A DNA stretch of 64,000 nt from NCBI RefSeq assembly GCF_036240795.1, contig NZ_CP108454.1:4774001-4838000 (forward strand), written 5' to 3'. The notes under the pieces were generated by a model, which saw only the letters and a program-made list of their open reading frames with translations, was not told the DNA's origin and made no database searches. The stretch is from Streptomyces sp. NBC_01268 (GTDB lineage Bacteria; Actinomycetota; Actinomycetes; Streptomycetales; Streptomycetaceae). This document shows, one piece after another, positions 24,134 to 31,558 of the stretch (position 1 is the stretch's first letter; every line of letters starts with the position of its first letter). A program made the translations under genes and the position numbers.

Positions 24134-24993
24134 AGCTCTCCCAGCATCTTCTCGATCAAGTCCAGGGACTCGTTTGGCGTGAGTGCCTGTGCCCGGATGA
24201 TCCCATAGCGCTCGGTGTACTGGCGTACGAGTTCCGGGTCGGTGATCAGCCGTGCGTGACCGTAGATTTCTGTGTACGCGACCTCCCTTCGGCCCTTGGG
24301 GGTCAGGAGGGTGAAGGAGCCATCCAGTGAGGGGTGTTCCGTTCGCCCGAACGGCATCGCCTGGAGGTGAATGGTGCGGCGGCGGCCGATTTCCAGTAGG
24401 CGGAGCAGCTGCTCTCGATGGACATCGATGCCGCCGGTGGGACGATGCAGAATCGCCTCTTCGAGGACAAAACTGATCGTGGGTGCAGGCCACTTGTCCA
24501 GGATCGCTTGTCGGGCGAGCCTGCCGGCCACGCGCCCCTCGATCGTTTCCTCGTCCCACACGGGGCGACGGTGGCCGTACACGGCTTTCGCGTACGAGGG
24601 TGTCTGCAACAGCCCTGGCACCGCCTGCACCGCGTAGTAATGCAGCGCCACCGCTTCGGCCTCCGCCTTGGCGAAGTCCTGGAACCAGTCGGGGTGTCGG
24701 GTGCGCGCCCGCGCCAACGCCTCCCGCACGTCGTCCACGGCCGCGATGAGCACCCCGTCCGCCCCCAACACCGGATCGGCCCGGATCAGGAAGTCCGGCT
24801 GCGGGGTCCGGACCCCGCGCTCCACCGACGAGACCAGGTCCTCGCTACAGTGCGTCGCCTCCGCGAGCTCCGCCTGGCTCATGCCCGCGTTGCGGCGCAG
24901 CACCTTGATGATTTTGCCCAGCGCCCTGAACAGGTGCGCCGTACCGTCGACTTCGGAGGGCCTTTCCGGCCGCTCCTCCTCGTTCCCCGACAT
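24130..24993 (-). CDS. XRE family regulator (WhiJ-like, DUF5753)
   Basis: A 287-residue protein. Residues about 22-80 form an XRE helix-turn-helix (RRNAGMSQAELAEATHCSED then VERGVRTPQPDFL). The remaining 200 residues are the DUF5753 domain found in WhiJ-like regulators (HYYAVQAVPGLLQTPSYAKA, then LLEIGRRRTIHLQAMPFG). Streptomyces has dozens of these paired with DUF397 proteins and HATPase kinases; WhiJ and AbaA act in sporulation and antibiotic control. Here the trio XRE, DUF397 and HAD is coupled by 4-base overlaps, and the ATPase gene is divergent. Confidence 0.9.
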   Translation of the reverse strand: MSGNEEERPERPSEVDGTAHLFRALGKIIKVLRRNAGMSQAELAEATHCSEDLVSSVERGVRTPQPDFLIRADPVLGADGVLIAAVDDVREALARARTRHPDWFQDFAKAEAEAVALHYYAVQAVPGLLQTPSYAKAVYGHRRPVWDEETIEGRVAGRLARQAILDKWPAPTISFVLEEAILHRPTGGIDVHREQLLRLLEIGRRRTIHLQAMPFGRTEHPSLDGSFTLLTPKGRREVAYTEIYGHARLITDPELVRQYTERYGIIRAQALTPNESLDLIEKMLGEL

Positions 24994-25083
24994 CCGTACC
25001 GCCCTTTGGCGTGCTCGTACCGCTACTCAGCGTCGTGGTGAAGCCCCTGGTCAGCGTACGACCGGGGCCCCAGGCTCGGGGTC

Positions 25084-25500
25084 ATGAAGACGGAAATGAC
25101 CCCACCGACCACCCCTTCCGGTGAGTCGGGTGGCGAGTTCGCGCAACGCTTCTCCGCCACGCGCCGGGGCGCACGCCTGGCGCGGCTGCTGGCCGTGCAG
25201 CAGTTGCTCGACTGGGGTGTGACGGAGACCGACGCGGCGGAGCTCGTGGTGGCCGAGCTGGCGAGCAACGCCGTGACCCACGGGCGGGTGCCGGGGCGGG
25301 ACTTCGAGTTACGGCTGACGCCGGCCGGCGACCACGTGCGGGTGGAGGTGTCGGACGCCCGGGGCGAACGCGAGCCCGCTCCCGACCCGTATCCCGACGA
25401 GCACGGCTACGGGCTGCACCTCGTCGGCGCGCTGGCCACGGCGTGGGGGGTGAAGAGCCGCAGCGTCGGCAAGACGGTGTGGGCGACGGTCCGCGTCTGA
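25084..25500 (+). CDS. ATP-binding protein (HATPase_c_2, anti-sigma/RsbW-like)
   Basis: A 138-residue GHKL ATPase-fold protein. AAELVVAELASNAVTHGRVPG holds the N box, VEVSDARGE the G1 box, and HGYGLHLVGALATAWGV the G2 region. In Streptomyces such single-domain proteins accompany WhiJ/DUF397 sets and may bind sigma factors or anti-sigma partners. It is divergent from the XRE regulator, 90 bp apart. ATG at 25084 is used; ATG at 25096 is also possible. Confidence 0.85.
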   Translation: MKTEMTPPTTPSGESGGEFAQRFSATRRGARLARLLAVQQLLDWGVTETDAAELVVAELASNAVTHGRVPGRDFELRLTPAGDHVRVEVSDARGEREPAPDPYPDEHGYGLHLVGALATAWGVKSRSVGKTVWATVRV

Positions 25501-25612
25501 GGCGGGTGCGGTACCTCAATTCTTCCTCTGAGGATCACTCGGGCGCTCGATCCGGCCGCCCGGTGCGGTTACGGTCGCGGCAACGCTCAAGTGTTCGGGG
25601 GGAACTGTGGGT

Positions 25613-26146
25613 ATGGCTGATCGACGTGCCGCGAAGCTCGTGACGGGTACGGCTCTGGCGGTCCTGGCGCTCTTGGCCGCCGGGTGTACGGAGGGATCGC
25701 CGAAGGCGGGCGCCCCGTCGGCCTCGGCTTCCGCATCGGCGACGAAGCGCGCGGCCGAGGTCGAGGCGGCCCAGGGCACGAGGGCCCAGGCCGCGCTGGA
25801 GCTGCTCGCCCCGGGGGAGGCGGACGCCATGGAGGACCCGGACGGGCCGCAGTTCGTCGAGTCCGGGCTCGAACGGGTCGCCGAGGGCCTGCACCACCTC
25901 ACCCGGCTCAAGAAGGGGCCGTACCAGCTCTACGTGGCCTGCGTCGGCGAGGGATCGGTGCAGGTCGTCGCCTCGGGCGGTCCCGCGCGGACCGTGCGCT
26001 GCGACGGGGCACCGGCCGCACAGCGCGTCGTGGTGGACGCCCCGGAGGAGCTGAAGCTGGACATCGCGGGGGTGAACGGAGCCTCGGGCATGTTCGCTTG
26101 GGAGCTCGCCGCGCTCTCGCCCGACGGCGGGGTCCGCGTCCAGTGA
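25613..26146 (+). CDS. Secreted lipoprotein, unknown function
   Basis: A 177-residue protein with a lipoprotein signal: Arg-rich start, hydrophobic stretch, and the lipobox LAAGC with Cys25. A Ser/Ala linker (PSASASASA) follows, then a small folded domain with two Cys (VACVGEG and TVRCDGA) that probably form a disulfide. The domain pattern of beta strands ending in AWELAAL is seen in other Streptomyces lipoproteins, but I know no function. ATG 25613 is 10 bases from GGGGGG; GTG 25607 is an alternative. It is a single gene. Confidence 0.75.
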   Translation: MADRRAAKLVTGTALAVLALLAAGCTEGSPKAGAPSASASASATKRAAEVEAAQGTRAQAALELLAPGEADAMEDPDGPQFVESGLERVAEGLHHLTRLKKGPYQLYVACVGEGSVQVVASGGPARTVRCDGAPAAQRVVVDAPEELKLDIAGVNGASGMFAWELAALSPDGGVRVQ

Positions 26147-26308
26147 CGTTTCTGTGGTGAATGCGCTACGCCTGGAGAGTGAGTAAAGCGCCCGTATCGG
26201 AAGATCCTCGGTTCTCTCAGGAAATCATCTGGTTTTGGTAAAGGGTCGTCGTGTTGCGGCGGCGATCCGCGCCCTTCCGATTTCCCCGAGACGACCAGGA
26301 GTCAGGCG

Positions 26309-27175
26309 TTGACCAGTTACGGAAACCGACTGCGCGAACAGATCGCCGCCCCCGGCACGACCCCCCTGATCGGCGTGTACGACATGTACTCGGCGTCCGT
26401 CGCCGCCGACCACTACGACGGGATGTTCGTGTCCGGGTTCGGCTTCGCCGCCTCGTACTACGGGCTGCCGGACATCGGGTTCATCGCCTGGCCGGACATG
26501 GTCGCGTTCGTGGAGCGGCTGCGCGGCGCGTTCCCCGGGCAGCACCTGCTCGTGGACATCGACGACGGCTACGTCGACCCCGAGGTGGCCTGCCACGTCG
26601 TCGAGCGTCTTGAGCGGATCGGGGCGTCCGGGGTCATCCTGGAGGACCAGAAGCGGCCCCGGCGGTGCGGTCACGCGGACGGGAAGCAGGTGCTGCCGCT
26701 GGACGAGTACCTGACCAAGCTGGAGATGGTGCTCGCGACCCGGCGGGACATGGTCGTGGTGGCCCGTACGGACGCCACGGACGAGGAGGACATCCTGCAC
26801 CGGGCGAAGAGCCTCGCCGCGACCGATGCGGACGTCGTCCTCGTCGACGGCGTTCGGAGCGTGGAGTGGATCCGGCGCATCCGCGAGGTCGTCGGGGGCA
26901 AGCCGCTGCTCTTCAACCAGATCGCCGGCGGCAAGTCCCCCCGGCTCTCGCTCGGCGAGCTCTCCGAGCTGGGCGTCGACGTGGCGATCTACAGCACCCC
27001 CTGCCTCTTCGCCGCCCACCAGGCCATGGACTCCGCCCTCTCCGAACTGAAGCAGGCCGACGGACGGCTGCCCGTCTTCGACGCGACCGACGGGGTCGGC
27101 GTCGCCGCCTCTACCCGGCTCCTGGAGCGGAACATCGCCCGCCACCGCGACGCCCCCGAGCGGGTGGGGGTGTGA
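26309..27175 (+). CDS. Isocitrate lyase/PEP mutase family protein
   Basis: A 288-residue TIM-barrel enzyme. The Mg-binding stretch is VDIDDGYVDP, and the active-site loop reads EDQKRPRRCGHADGK. The CGH sequence with the preceding basic residues is that of isocitrate and methylisocitrate lyases rather than of PEP mutases, so a C-C lyase acting on a 2-hydroxy-dicarboxylate is likely; the exact substrate is unknown. TTG at 26309 is the start, 8 bases after AGGAG. The stop overlaps the next gene (GTGA), a small secreted protein, which is an unexpected partner. The 160 bp upstream hold no gene. Confidence 0.85.
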   Translation: MTSYGNRLREQIAAPGTTPLIGVYDMYSASVAADHYDGMFVSGFGFAASYYGLPDIGFIAWPDMVAFVERLRGAFPGQHLLVDIDDGYVDPEVACHVVERLERIGASGVILEDQKRPRRCGHADGKQVLPLDEYLTKLEMVLATRRDMVVVARTDATDEEDILHRAKSLAATDADVVLVDGVRSVEWIRRIREVVGGKPLLFNQIAGGKSPRLSLGELSELGVDVAIYSTPCLFAAHQAMDSALSELKQADGRLPVFDATDGVGVAASTRLLERNIARHRDAPERVGV

Positions 27176-27438
27176 TCCCCCGCCCGCGCGGCGCACGTCC
27201 GGCCAAGGCGCTCGGCCTGGCCGCCGTCCTCCTCGCGGCGGCCGCTTCGCCCGCCGCCGCGGGCGGCAGCCTGGTCACCGTCATCGACAACTCCCAGGCC
27301 GACTCGGTCCTGGAGGTCGACCGGGCCGCCAACTTCCAGTACGGCAGCAGCGGCACCGTCGGCAGCGACCACGACGGCAGCGCGATCGACGCGATCCAGG
27401 CGCTGATGGGAGCCGTCGGCGCCTCGGACGACGCCTGA
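27172..27438 (+). CDS. Small secreted protein coupled to the ICL/PEP mutase gene
   Basis: An 88-residue protein with an Arg/Lys-containing start, a hydrophobic core (ALGLAAVLLAAAASPAAAG) and an Ala-x-Ala cleavage site, leaving about 58 residues. The mature part is acidic with two Asp/Ser-rich stretches (GSDHDGSAIDAIQAL). No Cys, so it is neither chaplin nor lantibiotic-like. GTG at 27172 overlaps the enzyme gene's stop, so expression is coupled. No homologous family is recognised. Confidence 0.7.
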   Translation: MIPRPRGARPAKALGLAAVLLAAAASPAAAGGSLVTVIDNSQADSVLEVDRAANFQYGSSGTVGSDHDGSAIDAIQALMGAVGASDDA

Positions 27439-27440
27439 CG

Positions 27441-27470
27441 GCGACCGACGGCGACCGACGGCGACCGACG
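27441..27470 (+). repeat. Tandem 10-bp repeat, three exact copies
   Basis: GCGACCGACG occurs three times in a row directly after the stop codon (TGACG) of the small secreted protein gene and before its terminator. Copy number may vary between strains. Confidence 0.85.
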
Positions 27471-27476
27471 GCGTGC

Positions 27477-27514
27477 GAACGGCCGGGCACCTCCCTCGTG
27501 GTGTCCGGCCGTTC
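27477..27514. terminator. Strong bidirectional hairpin terminator
   Basis: GAACGGCCGGGCACC and GGTGTCCGGCCGTTC form a 15-bp stem with one G-U pair around an 8-base loop. It lies between two convergent small secreted protein genes. Confidence 0.85.
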
Positions 27515-27541
27515 CGTCACGTCGTGCGGGGCGTGCGGGGC

Positions 27542-27751
27542 TCAGTCCTCCGTCAGGTCCGGCTTCCCGTCCTCGCCGACCTCGACCGGCTCCGGCCCGT
27601 CCGCGACGTGGTGCGTGACGGCGGCCGCGGAGGCGTCGGCGGCGGGGGTCGCGGGGGTGGTGGCGTGGGCCGACTGGGCGGCCAGGCCGAAGGCCGCGCC
27701 GGTCAGGGTCACGGCGGCGGCGATCGCGCGGGCGATCGTGGTGAGGTTCAT
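27542..27751 (-). CDS. Small secreted peptide
   Basis: A 69-residue precursor: Met-Asn-Leu-Thr start with one Arg, a hydrophobic core (AIAAAVTLTGAAFGLAAQ), an AHA-TT cleavage site, and a mature part of about 38 residues, Ala/Pro-rich then acidic (EPVEVGEDGKPDLTED). It has no Cys. It is convergent with the other small secreted protein gene over a shared terminator. Function unknown; the start has only a weak ribosome binding site. Confidence 0.65.
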   Translation of the reverse strand: MNLTTIARAIAAAVTLTGAAFGLAAQSAHATTPATPAADASAAAVTHHVADGPEPVEVGEDGKPDLTED

Positions 27752-27835
27752 GCCCGGTCAACGGACGCCGGGCGGGATCGGTCACGGAACGTGACCCTGG
27801 AGAGGGAGGAGCGCGCGGTGGAGCCGCGCGCGCCG

Positions 27836-28342
27836 TCAGCGCCGTTCGACGATTCCGCGCACGTAGGACGCCTGCCCGGCGTGCTGGTTGTCGTCCGTGA
27901 TCACGCTGACCAGCCGGACACCCAGGGTCACCGGCGGGTCCCATCGGGTGTCGACGATCCGGTCGAGCTCGGCGTTGGTGACGGAGCCGACGTGGGCGAG
28001 CGTGTGGAGGTGGACCGCGTCGTGGTAGGCGAGGAGCAGCGTCCCGGGGGCGCGGACGGCGGCGACCTGCTCCCTGGTGTGGCCGTAGCCGGTGTCCGGC
28101 TCGGGGAAGGGCAGGCCGAAGCGGGTGGCCCAGCCCTCGCTGTGCCAGATCTGCTCCGTGCCGAACGCGTCGGCGACGTGGTCGTCCTGGATGCGGGTCA
28201 GATGCCACACGAGCCAGGCGATCGGGTTGGCGTCGGCGTCGACCCGTACGGTCAGGTCGTCCTCCGACAGGCCCTCGACGGCCTCGTGCACGGTCTCCTG
28301 GATCCGGGCGAACGCGTCAAGGAGCAGGTCGGCGCTTTTCAT
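27836..28342 (-). CDS. DinB/DUF664 family protein
   Basis: A 168-residue four-helix-bundle protein. The conserved parts are LLLDAFARIQETVHEAVEGL at the start, ANPIAWLVWHLTRIQDDHVA with the first metal-binding His, AYHDAVHLHTLAHVG, and NQHAGQASYVRGI with the last His. Three His residues in this arrangement fit the metal site of DinB/mycothiol-dependent enzymes. In actinobacteria many such proteins are mycothiol S-transferases for small electrophiles. It stands alone between a small peptide gene and the type-VII-like set. Confidence 0.85.
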   Translation of the reverse strand: MKSADLLLDAFARIQETVHEAVEGLSEDDLTVRVDADANPIAWLVWHLTRIQDDHVADAFGTEQIWHSEGWATRFGLPFPEPDTGYGHTREQVAAVRAPGTLLLAYHDAVHLHTLAHVGSVTNAELDRIVDTRWDPPVTLGVRLVSVITDDNQHAGQASYVRGIVERR

Positions 28343-28433
28343 GGGGCCAGACTCGCGGTCCGGCGGCGCGCTGCCGGGCCCCGACCGGCGCCGGACGGGC
28401 GGAATTCACCCGAACGGCGCCCGGCCGACGGGC

Positions 28434-28958
28434 TCAGGCCGTGCAGCCGGCCGCCTTCTGCGCGGCCGGGAAGTAGGCGGTCATGAAGCGGGTCAGCGCC
28501 TCCTTGCGGGCGGCCGCGTCACCGCCCTGCGAGGTGAAGCGTTCGGCGCGGGAGACGAACACGGCCTTCTCGGTGCCGACCGTGCACCTGCGGGCCGCGC
28601 TGACGAGCGTGTCCGTGGCGCGGCCCTCGTCGCCGATCCCCACCGCCGTCCCGTGCGGCATCTGCCACGTCCAGGTGGCCCGGTAGTCGAGGCTCGCGGG
28701 GCCCGGCGTGTTCTCCAGGGCCAGGACGCGCTTGCCGTCCACCGAGACCGCGCAACCGGTGCCCCCGGAGGGCGCGTTCGCGAGCGAGACGGCGACCTCC
28801 TTGCCCGGGACCAGGACGGGCCGGAGCACGGCCGGGTCGACGGTGACCCCGCACAGCGCGGCGGGCGTCGCGTACTCCTTCTGCTCCGTCCCCTTCGCGC
28901 AGCCGGCCGCGGCCAGGGCGGCGACCACCGCGAGGGCCGTCAGCGCGCCTCGCCTCAC
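28434..28958 (-). CDS. Lipoprotein of the kinase/ESX-like gene set
   Basis: A 174-residue lipoprotein: hydrophobic signal with lipobox LAAAGC (Cys20), then a domain with four further Cys (ALCGVTV, TGCAVS, RRCTVG, AAGCTA) likely forming two disulfides. GTG at 28958 overlaps the stop of the DUF6571 gene (GTGA), making it the last gene of the set. No known family motif is visible. It probably acts at the outer face of the membrane with the protein encoded upstream; that is inferred from coupling only. Confidence 0.75.
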   Translation of the reverse strand: MRRGALTALAVVAALAAAGCAKGTEQKEYATPAALCGVTVDPAVLRPVLVPGKEVAVSLANAPSGGTGCAVSVDGKRVLALENTPGPASLDYRATWTWQMPHGTAVGIGDEGRATDTLVSAARRCTVGTEKAVFVSRAERFTSQGGDAAARKEALTRFMTAYFPAAQKAAGCTA

Positions 28959-31018
28959 TGGTCGCCCGCCAGGCCCTTGGCCCGGCTGTTGCCGTTCAGG
29001 GCGGAGAGGTTGATCTCGTTCTCCAGGGTGTAGGCGTTGTTGGTGCCGCCGGGGTTGGCCTTCGCCCACTCCTGCGACAGGGCCCGCAGCTGGTTCTCCC
29101 GGAAGTCGAAGGTCTTGCCGTTCTGCTCCTGGATGCCCTTCTCGATGCGGGCCTGCTCGTCCAGCTGCCACTGGTAGGCGAGGGCGTCGACACCACGTTG
29201 GGCCGCGTCACCGAGGACCGGGATGAAGTTCGCCGCCCCGCCGAAGCCGTGGTACAGCCACTTGGCGTTCCACGACGGGTCCTCCTTGTCGGTCTTCAGC
29301 GCCTGGTAGCGGGCCTCTTCGAGGAAGCCGACGGTGGCGCCGCCGCGCTGGAGGGTCTCCTTCGGGTCGCTCGGGTGATCCGTGTGGATGTCGCTGAGGA
29401 TCTCCCGGTTCATGGCGTCGTTCAGCACGCCGTACGCGTCCTGGTCGCGGGAGATCTGCTTCGTGACCTCCAGGAGCTGCTTGCGGTCCAGCTGGCGCGG
29501 GTCCTGTGCGTCCGCGGACAGCGAGCTCGCCGAGTGGTGCACGACGTCGCTGTGCCGGGAGAGGACCTTCGCCATGTCGTCGCGCATCTCGGACGGCATG
29601 TCGTCGCCGCGCGCCGACAGGTACTCCAGGGAGCGGTCCAGGACCTGCCGGTGCTCCGGCGTGAGGTCGACCTGCGGGGCGGTCGGGTCGTTCGGGTTCA
29701 TGCCGGTCGCGGCGGCGGCCAGTGCGGCGCCGGTGGCGTCCCAGGCCGAGTTGCCGTCCTTGTGGTTCAGCGGGGTGTCGTCGAAGGTGTGCCGGTCGCC
29801 GAGGACGTACTTCGCGTTGTCGTCCGGCTGGGTGGCGTTGAAGAACTCGGTGGCCGCGTCCGGGCTGGCGGCGAGCCCCTTCATGAAGCCGGTCATCGGG
29901 TCGCGGCCGAAGTCCTCGCCGATGAAGTTCATCTTCGGCGTCGGCGGGGTGCCCGCGTTCCAGTAGTGGTCGGGCAGCTTCATCTTCTTCTCGGTCGCGA
30001 CGAGCGCGTTGCCGTAGTCGTTGAGGAAGCGGTCGTCCCAGTTGCCGGTGCGCATCAGGTTGCTCATCAGCTGGTACCCGTACACGTGGGCGCCGCGGGT
30101 CTGGATGCGCTCCTCGCCCAGCTTCACCATGTCGTTCTCCCACGTGCGCATCGCGGGACTGTCCGACTGGGTCGCGCCGGCCAGGACCAGGGAGAGGTTC
30201 TGCTGGAAGTCGCCCAGCTCCTTGAGGCGGGCGCGCTGGAGGTTGCCGCCGTCCGACCCGTCGGACAGGTCCGCCCAGAAGTCGAGGACGCCGCGCGGGC
30301 CGAGGGTGGTGGCCAGCTTCTCCTGGAAGAGGCGGTCGTCCTTGTAGGCGGCGAGGTCCTTGTTGAGCCGGTCGAACTCCTCGGGGGACAGGTCGTCCCC
30401 CTTGGTCTTCAGCAGGTTCGCGATCCGCTCCGCGTCCTGCATCGCCTGCGCGGCCCGGTCCCGGTCGTAGTAGGCGGCGTCCGAGAAGCCGTACGGGGTC
30501 TGGCTGACCAGCATCGTCAGCGCCTGCGCGGCGGTGGTGTCGCTCTCGGTGGCCTGCTGGAGGATCTTCTGGACCTCGTTGCGCAGGCTGATCGCGTCGG
30601 CCTCGGTGTGCTCCGGCACCGTGGTGCCCTTGGCGGCGCGGTCGGGGTGGATGTTCATGGTGACGGTGAAGCCGCCGTCACCGGTCCCCACCACCGTCAG
30701 GTTCCGGGTCAGGGCCTGGCTGATCGTCTCGTTCAGCTGCTTCTTGTAGCCGTCCAGCTCGCCGTGGGTGTCGCGGAGGATGTTGGCGATGCTGGTCGCC
30801 TGGGTGGCGGCGTCCGCGAACTCCTTGGCCGTCTTGCCGATGAACTCCCGCGTGACGGTGGCGTTCACGCCCTTCCAGTCGGCCTTCTGCGCCTTCCCGC
30901 CGAGGTTGTCGCGGGCGTCCGACTCCAGCTCCCACAGCTTCTTCGCCATGGCGTCCCAGTCGCCGGCGGACGTGCCCAGCTTCGAGAAGTCGGCGAACCT
31001 GAGTGCGTCGAGGTCCAT
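28955..31018 (-). CDS. DUF6571 family protein, probable type VII (ESX) secretion substrate
   Basis: A 687-residue acidic, mostly helical protein. The first 110 residues (LDALRFADFSKLGTSAGDWD, then ANILRDTHGELDGYKKQL) form the WXG/LXG-like helical hairpin of the DUF6571 family. The middle holds GNWDDRFLNDYGNALVATEK and repeated D/N-rich helices. Near the end is a hydrophobic glycine-rich stretch (GFGGAANFIPVLGDAAQRG). No catalytic residues are recognised. It starts at ATG 31018 within the stop of the 147-residue ESX-like gene (ATGA) and overlaps the lipoprotein gene by 4 bases. Secretion by type VII is inference from family build and neighbours; no eccC-type ATPase gene is in the window. Confidence 0.75.
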   Translation of the reverse strand: MDLDALRFADFSKLGTSAGDWDAMAKKLWELESDARDNLGGKAQKADWKGVNATVTREFIGKTAKEFADAATQATSIANILRDTHGELDGYKKQLNETISQALTRNLTVVGTGDGGFTVTMNIHPDRAAKGTTVPEHTEADAISLRNEVQKILQQATESDTTAAQALTMLVSQTPYGFSDAAYYDRDRAAQAMQDAERIANLLKTKGDDLSPEEFDRLNKDLAAYKDDRLFQEKLATTLGPRGVLDFWADLSDGSDGGNLQRARLKELGDFQQNLSLVLAGATQSDSPAMRTWENDMVKLGEERIQTRGAHVYGYQLMSNLMRTGNWDDRFLNDYGNALVATEKKMKLPDHYWNAGTPPTPKMNFIGEDFGRDPMTGFMKGLAASPDAATEFFNATQPDDNAKYVLGDRHTFDDTPLNHKDGNSAWDATGAALAAAATGMNPNDPTAPQVDLTPEHRQVLDRSLEYLSARGDDMPSEMRDDMAKVLSRHSDVVHHSASSLSADAQDPRQLDRKQLLEVTKQISRDQDAYGVLNDAMNREILSDIHTDHPSDPKETLQRGGATVGFLEEARYQALKTDKEDPSWNAKWLYHGFGGAANFIPVLGDAAQRGVDALAYQWQLDEQARIEKGIQEQNGKTFDFRENQLRALSQEWAKANPGGTNNAYTLENEINLSALNGNSRAKGLAGDQ

Positions 31019-31461
31019 CAGTGGCCCGCCCTCTCCTCGAAGCCCTTGTCGAGCTGCTCGTACTTGAAGCGGGTGGCGATCCAGTGCTCGTCGTCCGCGT
31101 GCGTCTTCTTCGAGTACTCCAGGTGGTTCGAGATGTGGGCGCACGCGTCGAGCAGCGTGTTCACCTGCTCGTTCCACTTCTCGGCCACGGTCGTGAGGGC
31201 CGGGCCGAGCGCGAAGTCCGCCTTCATGGCGGTGCCGGCCTCCTGCGTGCTGGCCTTCGCGTGGTCGCCCTCGGTGCCGAGGCGCGTGTGCAGCTTGAAG
31301 GCGGCGTCCCCGACGGCCGCCAGGTCCGTCTGCTCGACTCTCAGATCGCCGCCCTGGGCGGAGCCGCCGTCGCCGTCGATGTCGACGTGGGCGAGCTGCA
31401 TCGCCGCCCGATCCTCATGCGCGGCCGACCTGATGCCGGCCCATTCCTCGTCGAATGACAC
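31018..31461 (-). CDS. ESX-like helical protein, partner of the DUF6571 protein
   Basis: A 147-residue, mainly helical protein beginning VSFDEEWAGIRSAAHEDRAA, with ADFALGPALTTVAEKWNEQV in the middle and HISNHLEYSKKTHADDEHWI near the end. Size, central helix with Trp and position before a larger WXG-type protein fit an ESX-like secretion partner or chaperone. The GTG at 31461 follows GGGGGTCTT. It is coupled to the next gene by ATGA. Its promoter region contains a LacI-type palindrome. Confidence 0.7.
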   Translation of the reverse strand: MSFDEEWAGIRSAAHEDRAAMQLAHVDIDGDGGSAQGGDLRVEQTDLAAVGDAAFKLHTRLGTEGDHAKASTQEAGTAMKADFALGPALTTVAEKWNEQVNTLLDACAHISNHLEYSKKTHADDEHWIATRFKYEQLDKGFEERAGH

Positions 31462-31546
31462 AAGACCCCCGTGTGGTTCCAAGTACCGGTGTACGACGTG
31501 CAGATGCACGGCATACCGACGTGAGCGAACCCAGCATATTGCTATC

Positions 31547-31558
31547 GGAAACGTTTCC
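31547..31558. promoter_or_regulatory. LacI-type palindrome before the ESX-like genes
   Basis: GGAAACGTTTCC is a perfect 12-bp palindrome with the central CG of LacI-family operators. It directly follows the kinase stop codon. An AT-rich -10-like CAATAT lies just downstream on the minus strand, so the site could control the ESX-like set separately from the kinase. Confidence 0.5.

Noticed and set aside
26309..27175. Phosphoenolpyruvate mutase of phosphonate synthesis
   Set aside because: The active-site loop has the CGH of isocitrate-lyase-type enzymes, and no phosphonopyruvate decarboxylase is adjacent.
27441..27470. Replication or plasmid iterons
   Set aside because: The three 10-bp repeats lie between a stop codon and a terminator with no replication gene or AT-rich region near.
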